Assembly: GCA_004026145.2 (NCBI GenBank)
Contig: CP034983.1
Location: 13,763,488 to 13,827,487 of the forward strand
Direction: 5' to 3'
DNA: 64,000 bases
Source of the DNA: Takifugu bimaculatus
Lineage: Eukaryota; Chordata; Actinopteri; Tetraodontiformes; Tetraodontidae
Part shown: positions 1 to 11,100 of the stretch, piece after piece
Layout of the letters: each line of letters opens with the position of its first letter
How positions within the stretch are numbered: position 1 is the stretch's first letter
Position numbers and translations under genes: made by a program
The notes under the pieces: model-generated
Seen by the model: only the letters and a program-made list of their open reading frames with translations
The model's database searches: none
What the model was told of the DNA's origin: nothing

Positions 1-279
1 ACAGCACCTGCACTTGGCTAGAAAATGTGGCCTGGGGGGATGGGGGGGTCAAATGGATCCAGTGCACGCAATCCCCATGTGCAGAACGCTCTGCATTGTT
101 GAGGACTCTAGAAAATAATGGAGGGTCTTGAATATCAGCTGCATTTATTTTCAAAAGATAAATGTTCTTTAGATACACGAATATTTACATAGTACTTTAT
201 GTAGTTAGATATGGTGCCTCTCTAGTCTGGCAGAGCAGGAATACAGAGTTTAGAAGGAAGCTGCAGATAAACAGGAGCT
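1..279 (-). other. Putative ACKR4 3' UTR with poly(A) signal
   Basis: Downstream of the ACKR4 stop on the minus strand. Plus-strand tttatt at 144-149 reads AATAAA on the minus strand, about 130 nt after the stop codon, which is consistent with a short 3' UTR. No coding sequence is recognised; on the plus strand this is intron of ACAD11. Confidence 0.55.
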
Positions 280-1392
280 CTAAATGGTGAAGGTGCTGGT
301 GTCCTGCTCTTCTGAACCGGACTGAGATTGGGGCTGATTGGGAGACTTGAGTGCGATCTCCACCGCCGGCTCCTCCGGCGCAGGTCTAGGATGCCTCCCG
401 AGTCGCTGCCCGAGGTGCTTCACCACTCTCAAGACGTGTCCCCTGAAGGAGGACCCCATGAAGGCGTACAAAAGGGGGTTGATGCAGGCGTGCGCCAGCG
501 CCAGGCCCTCCGTCACCTGAAGAGCCCGATCGAGGCCCTTGCTGACCTCGCAGTCCGTCACGACGGCGTAGATGATGTCCATGGCGCGGCAGAGCTTCAC
601 CACGTTGTACGGCAGCTGAGTGAGCAGGAACACGGCCACCACCGCGAGCAGGACGCGCAGGGCGCGCCACTTGCGCTCTCTCTGCACTCCTGCAGCCCTG
701 CTCAGCACCATCCCCATCCAGCCATAGCACACCAGCATGACCAGGAAAGGTGCCAGGAACCTGAGGAGCACCTCCAGCAGCTCCACGGCAGCCTTGGCTG
801 GTCGGGCCATGCTGGGCGAATACATCTCCGTACAGGCCATCCTGTGGTGGGAGTGCTTCACCGTAGAGAAGATCAGCTCTGGAAGGCCAAGGAAGCTGGC
901 CACGGCCCACAGCGCCAGACACACCAGGAGCCAGCGTCTCCTCACGCGGGGACTTGCGCTAGTCCTTCCGCGAACGCCGCGGACGACGGCGCTGCAGCGA
1001 TCCACGCTGATGCACGCCAGCAACAGCATGCCGCAGCTGAAGTTGGTGCTGTAGAGGAAGGAGTTGAGCTTGCAGGCCCACGAGCCCAGCCTCCAGCCGT
1101 GGACGGCGTCGGCCGCCCAGAAGGGAAGCGTGAAGAGGAGCAGGAGGTCCGAAACGGCGAGGTTGAGGATGCACACGTCGGTCAGGGTCCGCAGGCGCAC
1201 CTTGGACGCGTACACCGCCACCACCAGGGCGTTCCCGGCCAGGCCGACCACCAGGGTCAGGGCGTAGATCACGGGGAGGAAAACGCCAGCGAAGGAGCGG
1301 ACGGCCTCCTTGTCGCAAATGCTGTACTCGTAGTTGTAGTCGTAAGTGTCGTTAAGGCTGGAGTCTTCGTCCTCGTTGTAGTAGTCATCCAT
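280..1392 (-). CDS. ackr4: Atypical chemokine receptor 4 (scavenging 7-TM receptor)
   Basis: 370-residue seven-transmembrane protein in one uninterrupted coding exon (human ACKR4 is 350 aa). Family knowledge: ACKR4 binds and internalises CCL19, CCL21 and CCL25 at the plasma membrane without classical G-protein signalling. Seen here: an acidic, Tyr-rich N-terminus (MDDYYNEDEDSS); TM1 with GLAGNALVV; TM2 with LNLAVSDLLLLFTLPFW; a Cys in WACKLNS (start of TM3) and one in MACTEMY (ECL2) for the usual disulfide; TM6 with LLTQLPYNVVKLCRAMDIIY; TM7 with NPLLY; and a C-terminus ending TSTFTI, against TSTFSI in human. These choose ACKR4 over other CC receptors. The DRY box reads DRCSAVV, so the tyrosine is lost. 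A splice acceptor (CACCAG) lies 7 nt upstream of the ATG, implying a non-coding first exon. The gene is antisense within an ACAD11 intron, as in mammals. Confidence 0.93.
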   Translation of the reverse strand: MDDYYNEDEDSSLNDTYDYNYEYSICDKEAVRSFAGVFLPVIYALTLVVGLAGNALVVAVYASKVRLRTLTDVCILNLAVSDLLLLFTLPFWAADAVHGWRLGSWACKLNSFLYSTNFSCGMLLLACISVDRCSAVVRGVRGRTSASPRVRRRWLLVCLALWAVASFLGLPELIFSTVKHSHHRMACTEMYSPSMARPAKAAVELLEVLLRFLAPFLVMLVCYGWMGMVLSRAAGVQRERKWRALRVLLAVVAVFLLTQLPYNVVKLCRAMDIIYAVVTDCEVSKGLDRALQVTEGLALAHACINPLLYAFMGSSFRGHVLRVVKHLGQRLGRHPRPAPEEPAVEIALKSPNQPQSQSGSEEQDTSTFTI

Positions 1393-3188
1393 GGTTCCTC
1401 TGGTGACAGAAGAAGCTTTACATTTAAATTCTTGTTACGAACACGACAACTTCGGCTTATCCGGGCAACAACAGCAACAGGAAGAAGGGAATCCTGTCAG
1501 CTTGGTGCCTCAGAGGAATTTCTTTTGCATGGATTCGCTAACCGCTTAAGCCCCGTCCACCTCAGCTTTGTGTGGGCTTGAATGGCCCCCGGAACTCCAC
1601 GGGGAGAAAGAGCTAATGAATCCGGCCGGATGAGCACTGATCTGCCGCCAGGCCTTTTTTCCTTTGACTTGGTGAACACGATCAATATTTCCAACTTTTC
1701 TCTATAATGTTCTCGGGTGTTATGTAAGAAACGCATCAGCAAACCACTTGAAATGATGGATGACGTAACTGCTGGCTGAAGGCTAGATTTGGCACAGCGC
1801 TGTCCCTGATGACGGCTGTCATCTTCGGAATGATGTGTGATTCAGTTTCAGGGAATGTTAGAGAAGCAGGTATTTACTCGGGCAGAAATCTGCCAAATAT
1901 CAGAAGGTTAAACCAGCTTTTATCTGTGTTTAACACCGTTACAGATGAAATAAGAAACTGGCTGTGCTGGTTTTATATATGTGTGTCTCATCGCACAAGT
2001 TTAAACTGCTGATGACTAAGTGAACAAACAGAAGTGCCACTAGGTGAGAGTGATTCCCTCAGTAGGGTTACAATGATGCCATAAAAAAACGTTGATGCCA
2101 TAAAAAAACGACCGCACAGGACTTTGGCTGCTTCTCTTAACCTTAACCTTTCCAAAAGGAAAACACTTTTTAATATATAGGAAATTTAAAAAATGCACAT
2201 CTTAACTTTAACATACAATAAATGGAGGGGAAAAACACCAAGATAAATGCAAAGTTTATCACTTTAGAAATCCAAATTTTATCACCCAAAAAAAAGTTAC
2301 ATTTAAATAGTTTTGCTGGTAAAGAAACTAAAAATAAACAAACTAAAAACAAGGCTAGAGCGTATGTTCTTACCTCGCCTTAAGTGGTCTCTTATTAATG
2401 GAGCCCTTGTTTAAAGTGCTCGGTGTGTGTGTGTTTCCAGAGAACTGTGTGCAGCACAGAAGTGCGCCCAGATCTCGTCGCCTCCTCCCGCCCTGTTACC
2501 CTCCTCAGCACGCGCATGCAGGCACGTCTCTCACTGCGTGTGAATGTGAGGAGACGTATAAATAAAGAGTTCCTGCAGCTTTAAGCGCGTTGAGAAGCTT
2601 TTCCAGTCCGGTCTGACCTTTGTTTATATATGATGATGTGGACAAAAAATAGGTTATAAAAAGGTTGTGGTTTCCTGGATTGCAGCCCTTGGTTACCCAC
2701 AATTCTTTAAAAAAGGATGCTGTTGTGCTGACATGCTGCCAGGAAGCATTTTTTCATTCCAGAGTTTTCATTCCAGTGGTGACGGGACATGCTCAAGCGT
2801 GTGGAGCCGCTTTCATCTTACTGTGTATCGCATATGATGGGGTGTAAGGGGTGAAAAGGAGGAAAACAGACTGTTGTTGTGTTGGTGGACATCTGTGTTG
2901 ATGTGTGCTGAGACTATGAATGGCCACGTCTGCCGTCCACATGTCCGGTGCCGCCAGCTTTACCACTGGGATCCACTTGAAAACAGGAAATCTGACAGAC
3001 GGGGGCGCTGAGGCGGAATTAGCAACGGGCCCAAAAAGAATAGCAGCCAGGAAAATTCCAAAGTATCCCCTCGCTCACGATCAGCTGCTTCATCGCTTCC
3101 TCTGTTTGGGATGTTGACTTGTTGGAAGCTTTGTGGTTTTAACGGGATCCAAACGGAGCTGCCACTGGTTTGGGCTTTTTCTCCACAG
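1393..3188 (+). other. ACAD11 intron (3' part) and ACKR4 5' flank
   Basis: No ACAD11 exon is recognised between ACKR4 and the exon at 3189. The preceding ACAD11 exon (the K-W-W motif before the GAGNP segment) was not found and should lie left of the window. The segment holds the ACKR4 5' flank, including a possible TATA-like tataaataaag near 2557 of unknown significance, and a short tandem repeat at about 2072-2111. Confidence 0.5.
2072..2111. repeat. Short tandem duplication (about 19-bp unit, 2 copies)
   Basis: The unit TGATGCCATAAAAAAACG occurs twice in immediate succession inside the ACAD11 intron. Probably a replication-slippage product. Confidence 0.8.
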
Positions 3189-4739
3189 GTGCTGGAAATC
3201 CCAAGTGCAGAGTGGCCATGGTGATGTGCAGGAGCAGCTCTGTGGACGTGAGCAGCAGGTCAGCCGGGCTTTCCTTTCACCGTTAACATGTTTGATTCCC
3301 TTCGTGTCGGACGTCTGCTGATTCCTGTCAACTTCAAATGGCTCTTCGCAGAAATATTTAACAGCCCTGTCACTGGGATCATGTGGCTGGAAGATAATTG
3401 GCTAAATTGGCAGCGTCCAAGATGTTTATGAAAACCAGCGTCTCGGGACGACCACACCTATGAACTTGTCATTTTGTCCTTTTTCTCAGCGGTGTGACAC
3501 CCGACACCAGCGTGGAGCGAGCAGCCTGTATTCTGATTGTTTGTTTGTGTTCTGAATGTGTCTCTCAGACATGGACAGCACAGCATGATCCTGGTCCCCA
3601 TGGACACCCCAGGGGTCAAACTCATCAGACCGCTGACCGTGTTCGGACAGGACGGTGAGCTCGTCCAGACCGCTGGATTTCTTCAAACCTTCCAGTTTAT
3701 CCCTTGGTGTTATTGCTCCCCGACCACATCTAACAGCTCCGCGTGTCTCCTCAGACGCCATCCACGGGGGCCATTTTGAAATCCACTTTGAGCATGTCCA
3801 CGTCCCGGCTTCCAACATCATTCTGGGTGAGAGATTGGGTTACATTTATTTGCTTGCACTACGTGTCGGTGAGAAGCAGCTATAAAGCAATTACTGCGTT
3901 TTGTTATTGTTTAAACAGCAAAGTCAGATTAAGCTCACCAGGTCAGAGTCCTGGTTCCCTCCGTGAGAGCACCAGGTCAGAGTCCTGGTTCCCTCCGTGA
4001 GAGCACTTCTAATTTGTTACCAGGAGAGGGACGGGGCTTCGAGATCTCCCAGGGCCGCCTGGGTCCGGGCCGGCTGCACCACTGCATGAGGGCCGTGGGA
4101 ATGGCAGAGCTGGCCCTGGAGCTGCTCTGCCAGAGGGCCGCCTCCAGAAGCACGTTTGGGAAGAAGCTGTACCAGCACGTGAGCCGGCCTTTGACCTTCG
4201 GCGTGACTGTTGCCGCCTAGCGGACAATTGTAGAACTGCGCCCCTCTGCTTGCAGGAGACGGTCGCCCACTGGATCGCAGAGTGCCGTCTCATGATAGAG
4301 CAGACCCGTCTGCTGACGCTGCACGCCGCTCACGCCCTGGACACGGTGGGCGGCCGGGCAGCTCGCAAACAGGTGAAACATTCACATTAGAAATCAGTTG
4401 AGCCAACGCCATCGGTTACGTTTATTCTCCTTTGTGCCACGTTTAGATTGCCATGATCAAGGTGGCTGCGGCGAGGATGGTCTGCAAGGTCACAGACTGC
4501 GCTATACAGGTGTACGGCGGTGCGGGGGTGTCTGGAGACGTCCCACTGGCACAGATGTAAGCCCTTTGCCTCGATCCTTCCCAATGTAGCATGTATAACT
4601 TTTAAAGAGCACTTTCTTCTGTAGGTACTCGTACGCACGGACTTTACGTATCGCCGATGGGCCGGATGAGGTGCACCTCTCCTCCATTGCACATCTTGAA
4701 CTGAGGGATCAGTTAAAAAAGGCACAAGCCAAGCTGTAA
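3189..4739 (+). CDS. acad11: Acyl-CoA dehydrogenase family member 11, C-terminal part (partial, 5' end outside window)
   Basis: Last seven coding exons, joined in phase: 3189-3258, 3569-3654, 3755-3826, 4024-4178, 4256-4372, 4447-4556, 4625-4739 (stop TAA), about 241 residues. All junctions are GT-AG and every exon length fits its neighbours' phases; no frame breaks. Motifs along the protein: GAGNPKCRVAMV, SMILVPMDTPGVKLIRPL, HGGHFEIHFEHVHVPASN, GEGRGFEISQGRLGPGRLHH, AIQVYGGAGVS and RIADGPDEVHLS, all characteristic of the ACAD domain of ACAD11. Family knowledge: a mitochondrial/peroxisomal FAD enzyme with an N-terminal APH-like kinase domain (outside the window), acting on long-chain and 4-hydroxyacyl-CoA substrates. 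ADGPDEVH stands where other ACADs carry the catalytic YEG(T) region. The gene converges on U2SURP 444 bp downstream, and ACKR4 is nested antisense in its upstream intron. Confidence 0.93.
3936..4003. repeat. 34-bp tandem duplication in ACAD11 intron
   Basis: Two perfect copies of a 34-bp unit (3936-3969 and 3970-4003) beginning caccaggtcagagtcctggt. The second copy ends 20 nt before the exon at 4024, so it falls in the branch-point region of that 3' splice site. Confidence 0.9.
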
Positions 4740-5182
4740 CGCTAATGCAGGCTAACTTTACTCGCCTTAAATACGCCATAAACGATTGCATCTTGTACAG
4801 AAATTGTTTCATACGACCTTAAATCGCAAGATTAAATTGTTGTGACACTTGTTTATTAGGAATTCATTTTATTGTGAACTACAAAAAGAAAATGACAGCA
4901 TGAATATGACTGTAGCCATCACACGCTGTACAGGTGTGGTTTTCACATGGATGACTCCGCTGGGTGATGATGATGATGATGAATTAGGAACACAAGCACA
5001 TTTTTATACAATATAAAACAGAAACGGCTTCATCCACTTTGATACACCAGATGGAAACCCATGCAACACCCTTCCGCTGCACCGTCTAAGCATGCGGGCA
5101 GATTCTCCCCCGCCAGAGTCTCGATCTTTCCTTCCAGACAACGAAGAGCGGCGATGGAGAGCGGGCTGTTTTGACCGACCTG
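4740..5182. other. Convergent 3' UTRs of ACAD11 and U2SURP
   Basis: 443 bp between two opposed stop codons. A plus-strand ATTAAA at 4831-4836 is a candidate ACAD11 poly(A) signal. Plus-strand tttatt at 4852-4857 and 4868-4873 gives AATAAA on the minus strand for U2SURP. The two transcripts' 3' ends therefore probably lie within tens of bases of each other or overlap. No other gene is seen. Confidence 0.6.
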
Positions 5183-8100
5183 TCAGTGTTTGCTCTTCTT
5201 TGATTTTTTGTGCGACCGGTGAGGCGACCTGGATTTGGAACGGGACTTCTTCGCTGACTTTTTGGGCGTCTTGGAGCGTGACCTTCTGGACCGTTTGGGC
5301 GTGCGAGGTGAGGGAGACCTAAAAAGCGACAGAGTTTTTTAAACTCGTTCTCCACCTGAAATAAGAAAAAAAAAAAAAAAGAGGTTCAAACGGACCTCTT
5401 AGATGACTTTTTGTTGCTGGCCCGTGGGGAGTCTTTATGTGAGGAGCGAGAGGACGCGTCTTTAGAATAGGAGCGGTCGGAGCGCTCCGACCGCTCCGAG
5501 CGGGGAGATGACGAGCGGCCTCGTCTGCTGCTGCTACGGGTGGGGCTGGAGGAGCCGCTGTGGCGCCGCTTCCTATCAACCGCGGGGGACAAATATCTAT
5601 CAGATAGGAAAGCAAACACATCATGTTTTGTCCAGTAAAACTTCCACGCCATGAGCATTTAGCAACCTGATATCTCACCTGTCCTTCCTGGTGGGCGTGT
5701 CCTCTTTCTCTTTGTCCTTCTTCAGGTCTTTCAACCGTGCGTCAGCTTTTTCCTTTTCTTTCTTCTCCTTTTCTTTCTCCCTCTCCAGTTTCTCCTTTTC
5801 TTTTTCCTGCAGAAAGCAAAGACTTAATTTCCAGGTCAGGTGTTAAACTGTGGTGGAAACTGGAGAAAAGCACCAGTACCTTTTGTAGGAGTTTGTCTCT
5901 ATAGTGCTCCACCTGTTCTTGAATACTCTGCCCGTGTTTTTTGGGTCGTTTCCCAGATTCCAGCTCATCCTGGAACTTCATGACCTTCACCTGCGTGACC
6001 GATTAATAAAAGTATAAAAACCAGGTTTATGGAAGGCCCCAAACGCTGCCGATAAATAAATGGCGATAATAAAGTACCTCGATTTCTCGAAGTTTGGTGC
6101 GTTTTTCCTCGTTCATTTCAGACATCTTGGCTTTCACGTCTGAGTCATCCCTCGTGGGGTTGAAGTAGCTCTGATTGTCTTCTGATCGAGGACTTCTGTC
6201 GTCGTCGCTGTCGTCATCGTCCCTTCAGAAGGGGAAGAGGATTTTAAAACCGAGCAACAGTGACTTGACCGACAATTGGAGCCAAATGCGAACGCGCCTA
6301 CTTCTTAGTCTCTTCTGGCTGCTCAAATATTTCCCATTTTGATGTCGTCACAGCTACGGGACGAAAGACGATGTGAATTAAAGGATGGAAAGTGCATTTA
6401 GCAGAAACATCTCAAAGATAATCGGGACTGCTCCCACCTTGAGATGCTAGCTCCGCCTCATCCACCGCCTCCCACTTTGATGGCGCTACCTTGAAGGTCG
6501 CCTCCTTGGACTGATCGACTATGAAACAGAAATAATAAACACTAGAAAAACATCCCAGCCTGCTTATTCGCACACACAACCACATCCTACACAACTCACA
6601 GGGTATTCCATCGATGTCTTCCTCCATGGGCTTGATGGGAACGCCGTCCAGGTCGTCCAGAGGGGCTCCGTCAATCGGGGCCCCATCGATCATCGGGCCG
6701 GCGTCGATCGGCACGCCGTCCACGTCGTCCAACGGGATGCCGTCAACATACTCTCCTCCTATGGGGGCCCCGTCGATGTCCTCGGCAGGCTCAGGCTGGA
6801 CCAGAGGCTGCAGATTGGACCGATATTAGCAGGGACGGCGCGGATGTGGCCGCAGGCATCTGAGACGCTCCATCACTTACTTCCACGACGGCTGGGGGCT
6901 CTTTCTCTCCAGGCAGGTTCACCAGACCCAGGAAGATGTTCTGCAGCTTGATGAGGAAGGGGTCTGGGTAAATGGCCCAGTCCTCCCACGCCCGGAAACA
7001 CGACATTACTCGTTGCTGAGACAAAGGAAGCGGCGCCGTTAACTGTGAAAACCCACTTTTTTAACGTTTTGATTGTATTTCAGGTATTTTGGTACCTTAA
7101 AATTCTCGCTCTGAAGATGACCCTGTATTGCTTTGTATGTTGCATTGAGGTCTGAGAAGATTTGGCAGAGCTTTGCCTCAAAACTATCAAAATACAACAA
7201 AATTACTGACCTGGACCCATCTCAAATGGACAAAATTGAAATCAAAAAAGCCCAAACTTACTATTTTCTGTAGTACGATGCATTAGATACTTTGGCAGAA
7301 GAGTTATACAGCACATCAGAAACTAGATATAACCGTGCAATCTGTGGAAAAAGGGGACTGATTAACACTGATTTTATCTAAAAAAAAAACAGCTGCATTT
7401 CCTTCTCGGTGGGGTTGGGGTTACCTTCTTGGGAAGGGGGGTTTTGAGGATGGAGAGAGACTCTGTGATACATTCCACAATCTCTTCAGCTGCTTCTGCG
7501 TGGTTGAGACAGAACAACATGGCTTCTCCGATGTCTCCCCTCCTGGGGGTCAGACCGCGAAGCGTCTCCTCCAGCTTGTCCCGCTCGCTTCAGAGAGGAA
7601 GACCAGCGGAGCGTTTAAAAAGGCCAAAGCAACTCAAGGAGGTTCATCTCCCCCCCCCCGATGCTCTGGACACTTACTCTTCCTTCAGACTGCCTTTCTT
7701 GCTGCCCTCCTCGTCGTCGTCCTCTTCGTCGCCGTCATCGTAAGGACCGTGGAGGTACGGATTAAGAGGAGGCGGGCGCCACAGGGAGCCGTTCTTAAAC
7801 ATCCTGAAGTCGTCTGTCCGCCACTTGGCCGGCTGTCTCGCCCTAAGAGGACGATCGCGTAAAGCTGATGTCATGACAACCCCCCTTCCCCACACACACA
7901 CACCAAAAACTGATTTGGTGACTTTAAACACAAACCTGCAGGATGGAGTAGAGTTTCCATCTGTAGTACACATGGGCTGGACTCTGGTTCTCAAACAGAA
8001 ACCTGAGGAATAAGCACAATATGTCAATAGAGGCGTACGCCAAAATGCAGGTTATTACTTTGTAATAGCACTCAGCCGCACCCACCTGTACATGGGATTG

Positions 8101-11100
8101 TTGATTTCTCGGTTCATAATCATAGCTTCAAACATGGGGCCTTCACGCACCACAAACTCGATCATTCGGTGGATAAGAGAGAGCAAATTCCTACAAGAAA
8201 AACACAGTTAAAGCAAAGATTCAGACCGGTTTGTCCCTTGACCCCTAAAAATCTCATCTTTGCTTTAATTTATGCTCGGTGGAGGCGACTCTTACGGGGC
8301 AGAGGTGCAGCTGTCGCCTACACACGCTGCGCCTGTTGCCCCACAACGTAACGGATGTCACGACCGGGAACAATCGAAATAAGTCTGGGAAGTGCCGGGG
8401 AACCGGGCATAAATTAAATTGCACTGCGCCTTTGAGCCGATTTAGGATGAACTAACTGATGTAATTACAAACTAATCTAATGTTCCAGTACCTGGTCTCA
8501 TTAGACTGTTTAGACTGTACATGAACCTGCTCGTCGATGGCTGATTTTAGGGTTGCAGTTAAGGGTCGGCAATCGGGAAGTTATTATTTACTTTATTATT
8601 TATTTACTTACTTATATTGAGTTCAAAACGTCCTTTTCCCAACTGGACGATTAGACCATTATTACACTGAAACAGCCGGACCGATGAGGTCGACGCGTGC
8701 ATTTCGGGTGTTCATTTGAACGACTCCAAAATCTCAAACCAAACGCCCGGCGCGCTGATCTGGGCCGTGCCACTCGTCACATTGCCGACCCCTAACTCCA
8801 CCGCAGCTCCCTTCAATCACACTGAACATCTACTGGCTCTTTAATAGCTTCCTACATTCAAAAAAAAAAAATCACAAAGATGAAGCTGGAGAACTTAAAA
8901 TGGTAGAAAACGGTCGACAAAGACACTGCGTCAAAGACTCAGTGTGTGGGATTTAGCCGCAACCATGAGTGTGGTTGTAGATTTGTCACCTCCAGCAGAC
9001 TCACGTTTACACAAAAATATATATATTCTTTCCAATTTCTGACCTAAATCCCACATACTGGACCTTTAAAGTCTGTCAACGCAGTGCCTTCCGTCCCACA
9101 CTCATCTCCTGGGGATGTGGCGCAACACCGAATGATCTAAACATGTTACGCGATCTAATGTGCTGGTGCCAATGACTTGAACCCGGTGGGTTTTTGAGGA
9201 GATGTGTGGTGCGGGCTGCATACAGTTACCCTAAAGTGGCCAACAAGACAAAAGAATGTCCTTCATCTGACAACACAGATCACATTTACTTGTATTGGAG
9301 CTGATCATACCAATGCCGGGGGTAAAATTCTGTATACTTTCCCAATCCATCCCATGAGGCTTTTCTGGTCCCTCGCTGGTGCAGACAGTTCAACTTGTGC
9401 TGCTCACCCAGGCCAATGTCAAAGGTCGTATGTAAACTAATGCTGGCTGGTCAGGATTTGGAGGCAGGGGCCAGAATTACTGAGCTCCTGGTCGTGACAG
9501 AGGCCAAGGGGGTAGACGGTCTGAGTGAGCAATGGCCAGAGGGCCGAGCTGCAGTCCTACACGTGTGCGCATCAGCAGGATGTATGTGGCAGAATGGTGT
9601 TGTAAAAGAGGAATAAATGTATGGATGGTGATGCTTGTGTTTTCTGCTACGTGGAATAAACTGGTCTAGATCGTGTCTGCTGCTACTTTAAAGAAAACAT
9701 GGCACTAATTTGATGAAGAGCCTCAACCATTGCTCACCCCTACTGACCAGCCCCCTGTAGCATGCAGTGATCAAGTGATCAAATACTTGGCTTCATTATG
9801 GGATGTTTTTTTTTCTTCTAAGTTTGTACACCAATTTTTTTTTTTCAAAAAAAGAAAAAACATGTACCTTTCTGTTGGGATAACCACTTTGACTATGGCT
9901 TGCGACAGAGTCTGTATATGAAGTCACATCAGATAATAAACATAGAATGTGAGTATTGTTACAAAGGCAACAGGTGAAAATATTTAAAAATGCATTTTAA
10001 AAAGTGCAAGACACTACAACGTTCCACCTCTGACTCTGGCATCATTTACCAAAAACACAACAGCTCCCTGTCATACTGAGCATTTCCCCACACTCTAACA
10101 TATACACACATGTATCTACTGTAAACTAGTAATCATCACTAAACTATCAATTACAGGAACTGATCATTCTAACTGATCTTTATAAGCTCTAACATCTTAC
10201 CAGTTGAATTAGCAAACAAAGCCATAACCATGAGACAATCCTAAGCTGGCGTGCTAAATTACCTTCTCGAACTCGTCCTTGTTTTTAGGTGGAGGAAGCA
10301 TGGGGGCATTGGGGTTCTTTAACCTCTCCCGGGGTTGTGCATTGAAGGGCAGGCCAGAGGGAGGTGGCGGAAGTGTGTGCTCCATCATGGACGGAGGGAT
10401 ATAAATGGGGTGGGGAGGAATGGGCACACCTTTGCCCCATCCGAGTTTCATCTCAAAGTTCATTATCATCTTTCCTTTAATGGGGGGGAGAAACACAGCT
10501 TATTTATCGGGCCTGGAAAAGGTAGGTCTGAAAAAAGAAAAATCATAAAAATGTACCATTTAAGTGCTTGAGGGCTCGCTCAGCATCCCTCCTGTTCATG
10601 AAAGCCACAAAGCCGCAGTTCCTCTCTCGAGCCCTCTCCTCATCCGTCCGCGGCCACATGATTTTCACGCTGGCCAGCGGGCCGTATCGGCCAAACTCTT
10701 GACACAGCATCTCCTCGTTCATCTGCGGTGGATCAAAAAGTTACATGGGCGGCAGGTTATTCACTCAAGGCTGTAACGGAGCATCCAACTCAAATCAGGT
10801 CCCCGGTTCCAAGAAAATTGCGCTTAATTCACCTGTGGGTTGATGTTCCCCAGATACAAGTTAGTGGTGGAGGGGTCGCCGACGTCATGGGAACCCGGCG
10901 CACAGTCATCCAAAACTGCGGACACAGAAAAGACAGGAGAACTTTCCTACAGCTGTCTGACAGCAAACCAATGTTCTCTTAGCAAGCTAAAGATATTCAC
11001 TGTCACTATATTAAGTCAAAATTACCACTGAAAGGACGGTTTCTCCTTGAAGAACCATCCGCTAAAAGAAGCAGAAAAGCAGTATAAATTTTGTTTCAGG

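Noticed and set aside
328..1581. Long plus-strand open frame (417 codons) across ACKR4
   Set aside because: It is the antisense shadow of the GC-rich ACKR4 coding exon; its His/Gln-rich translation has no domain.
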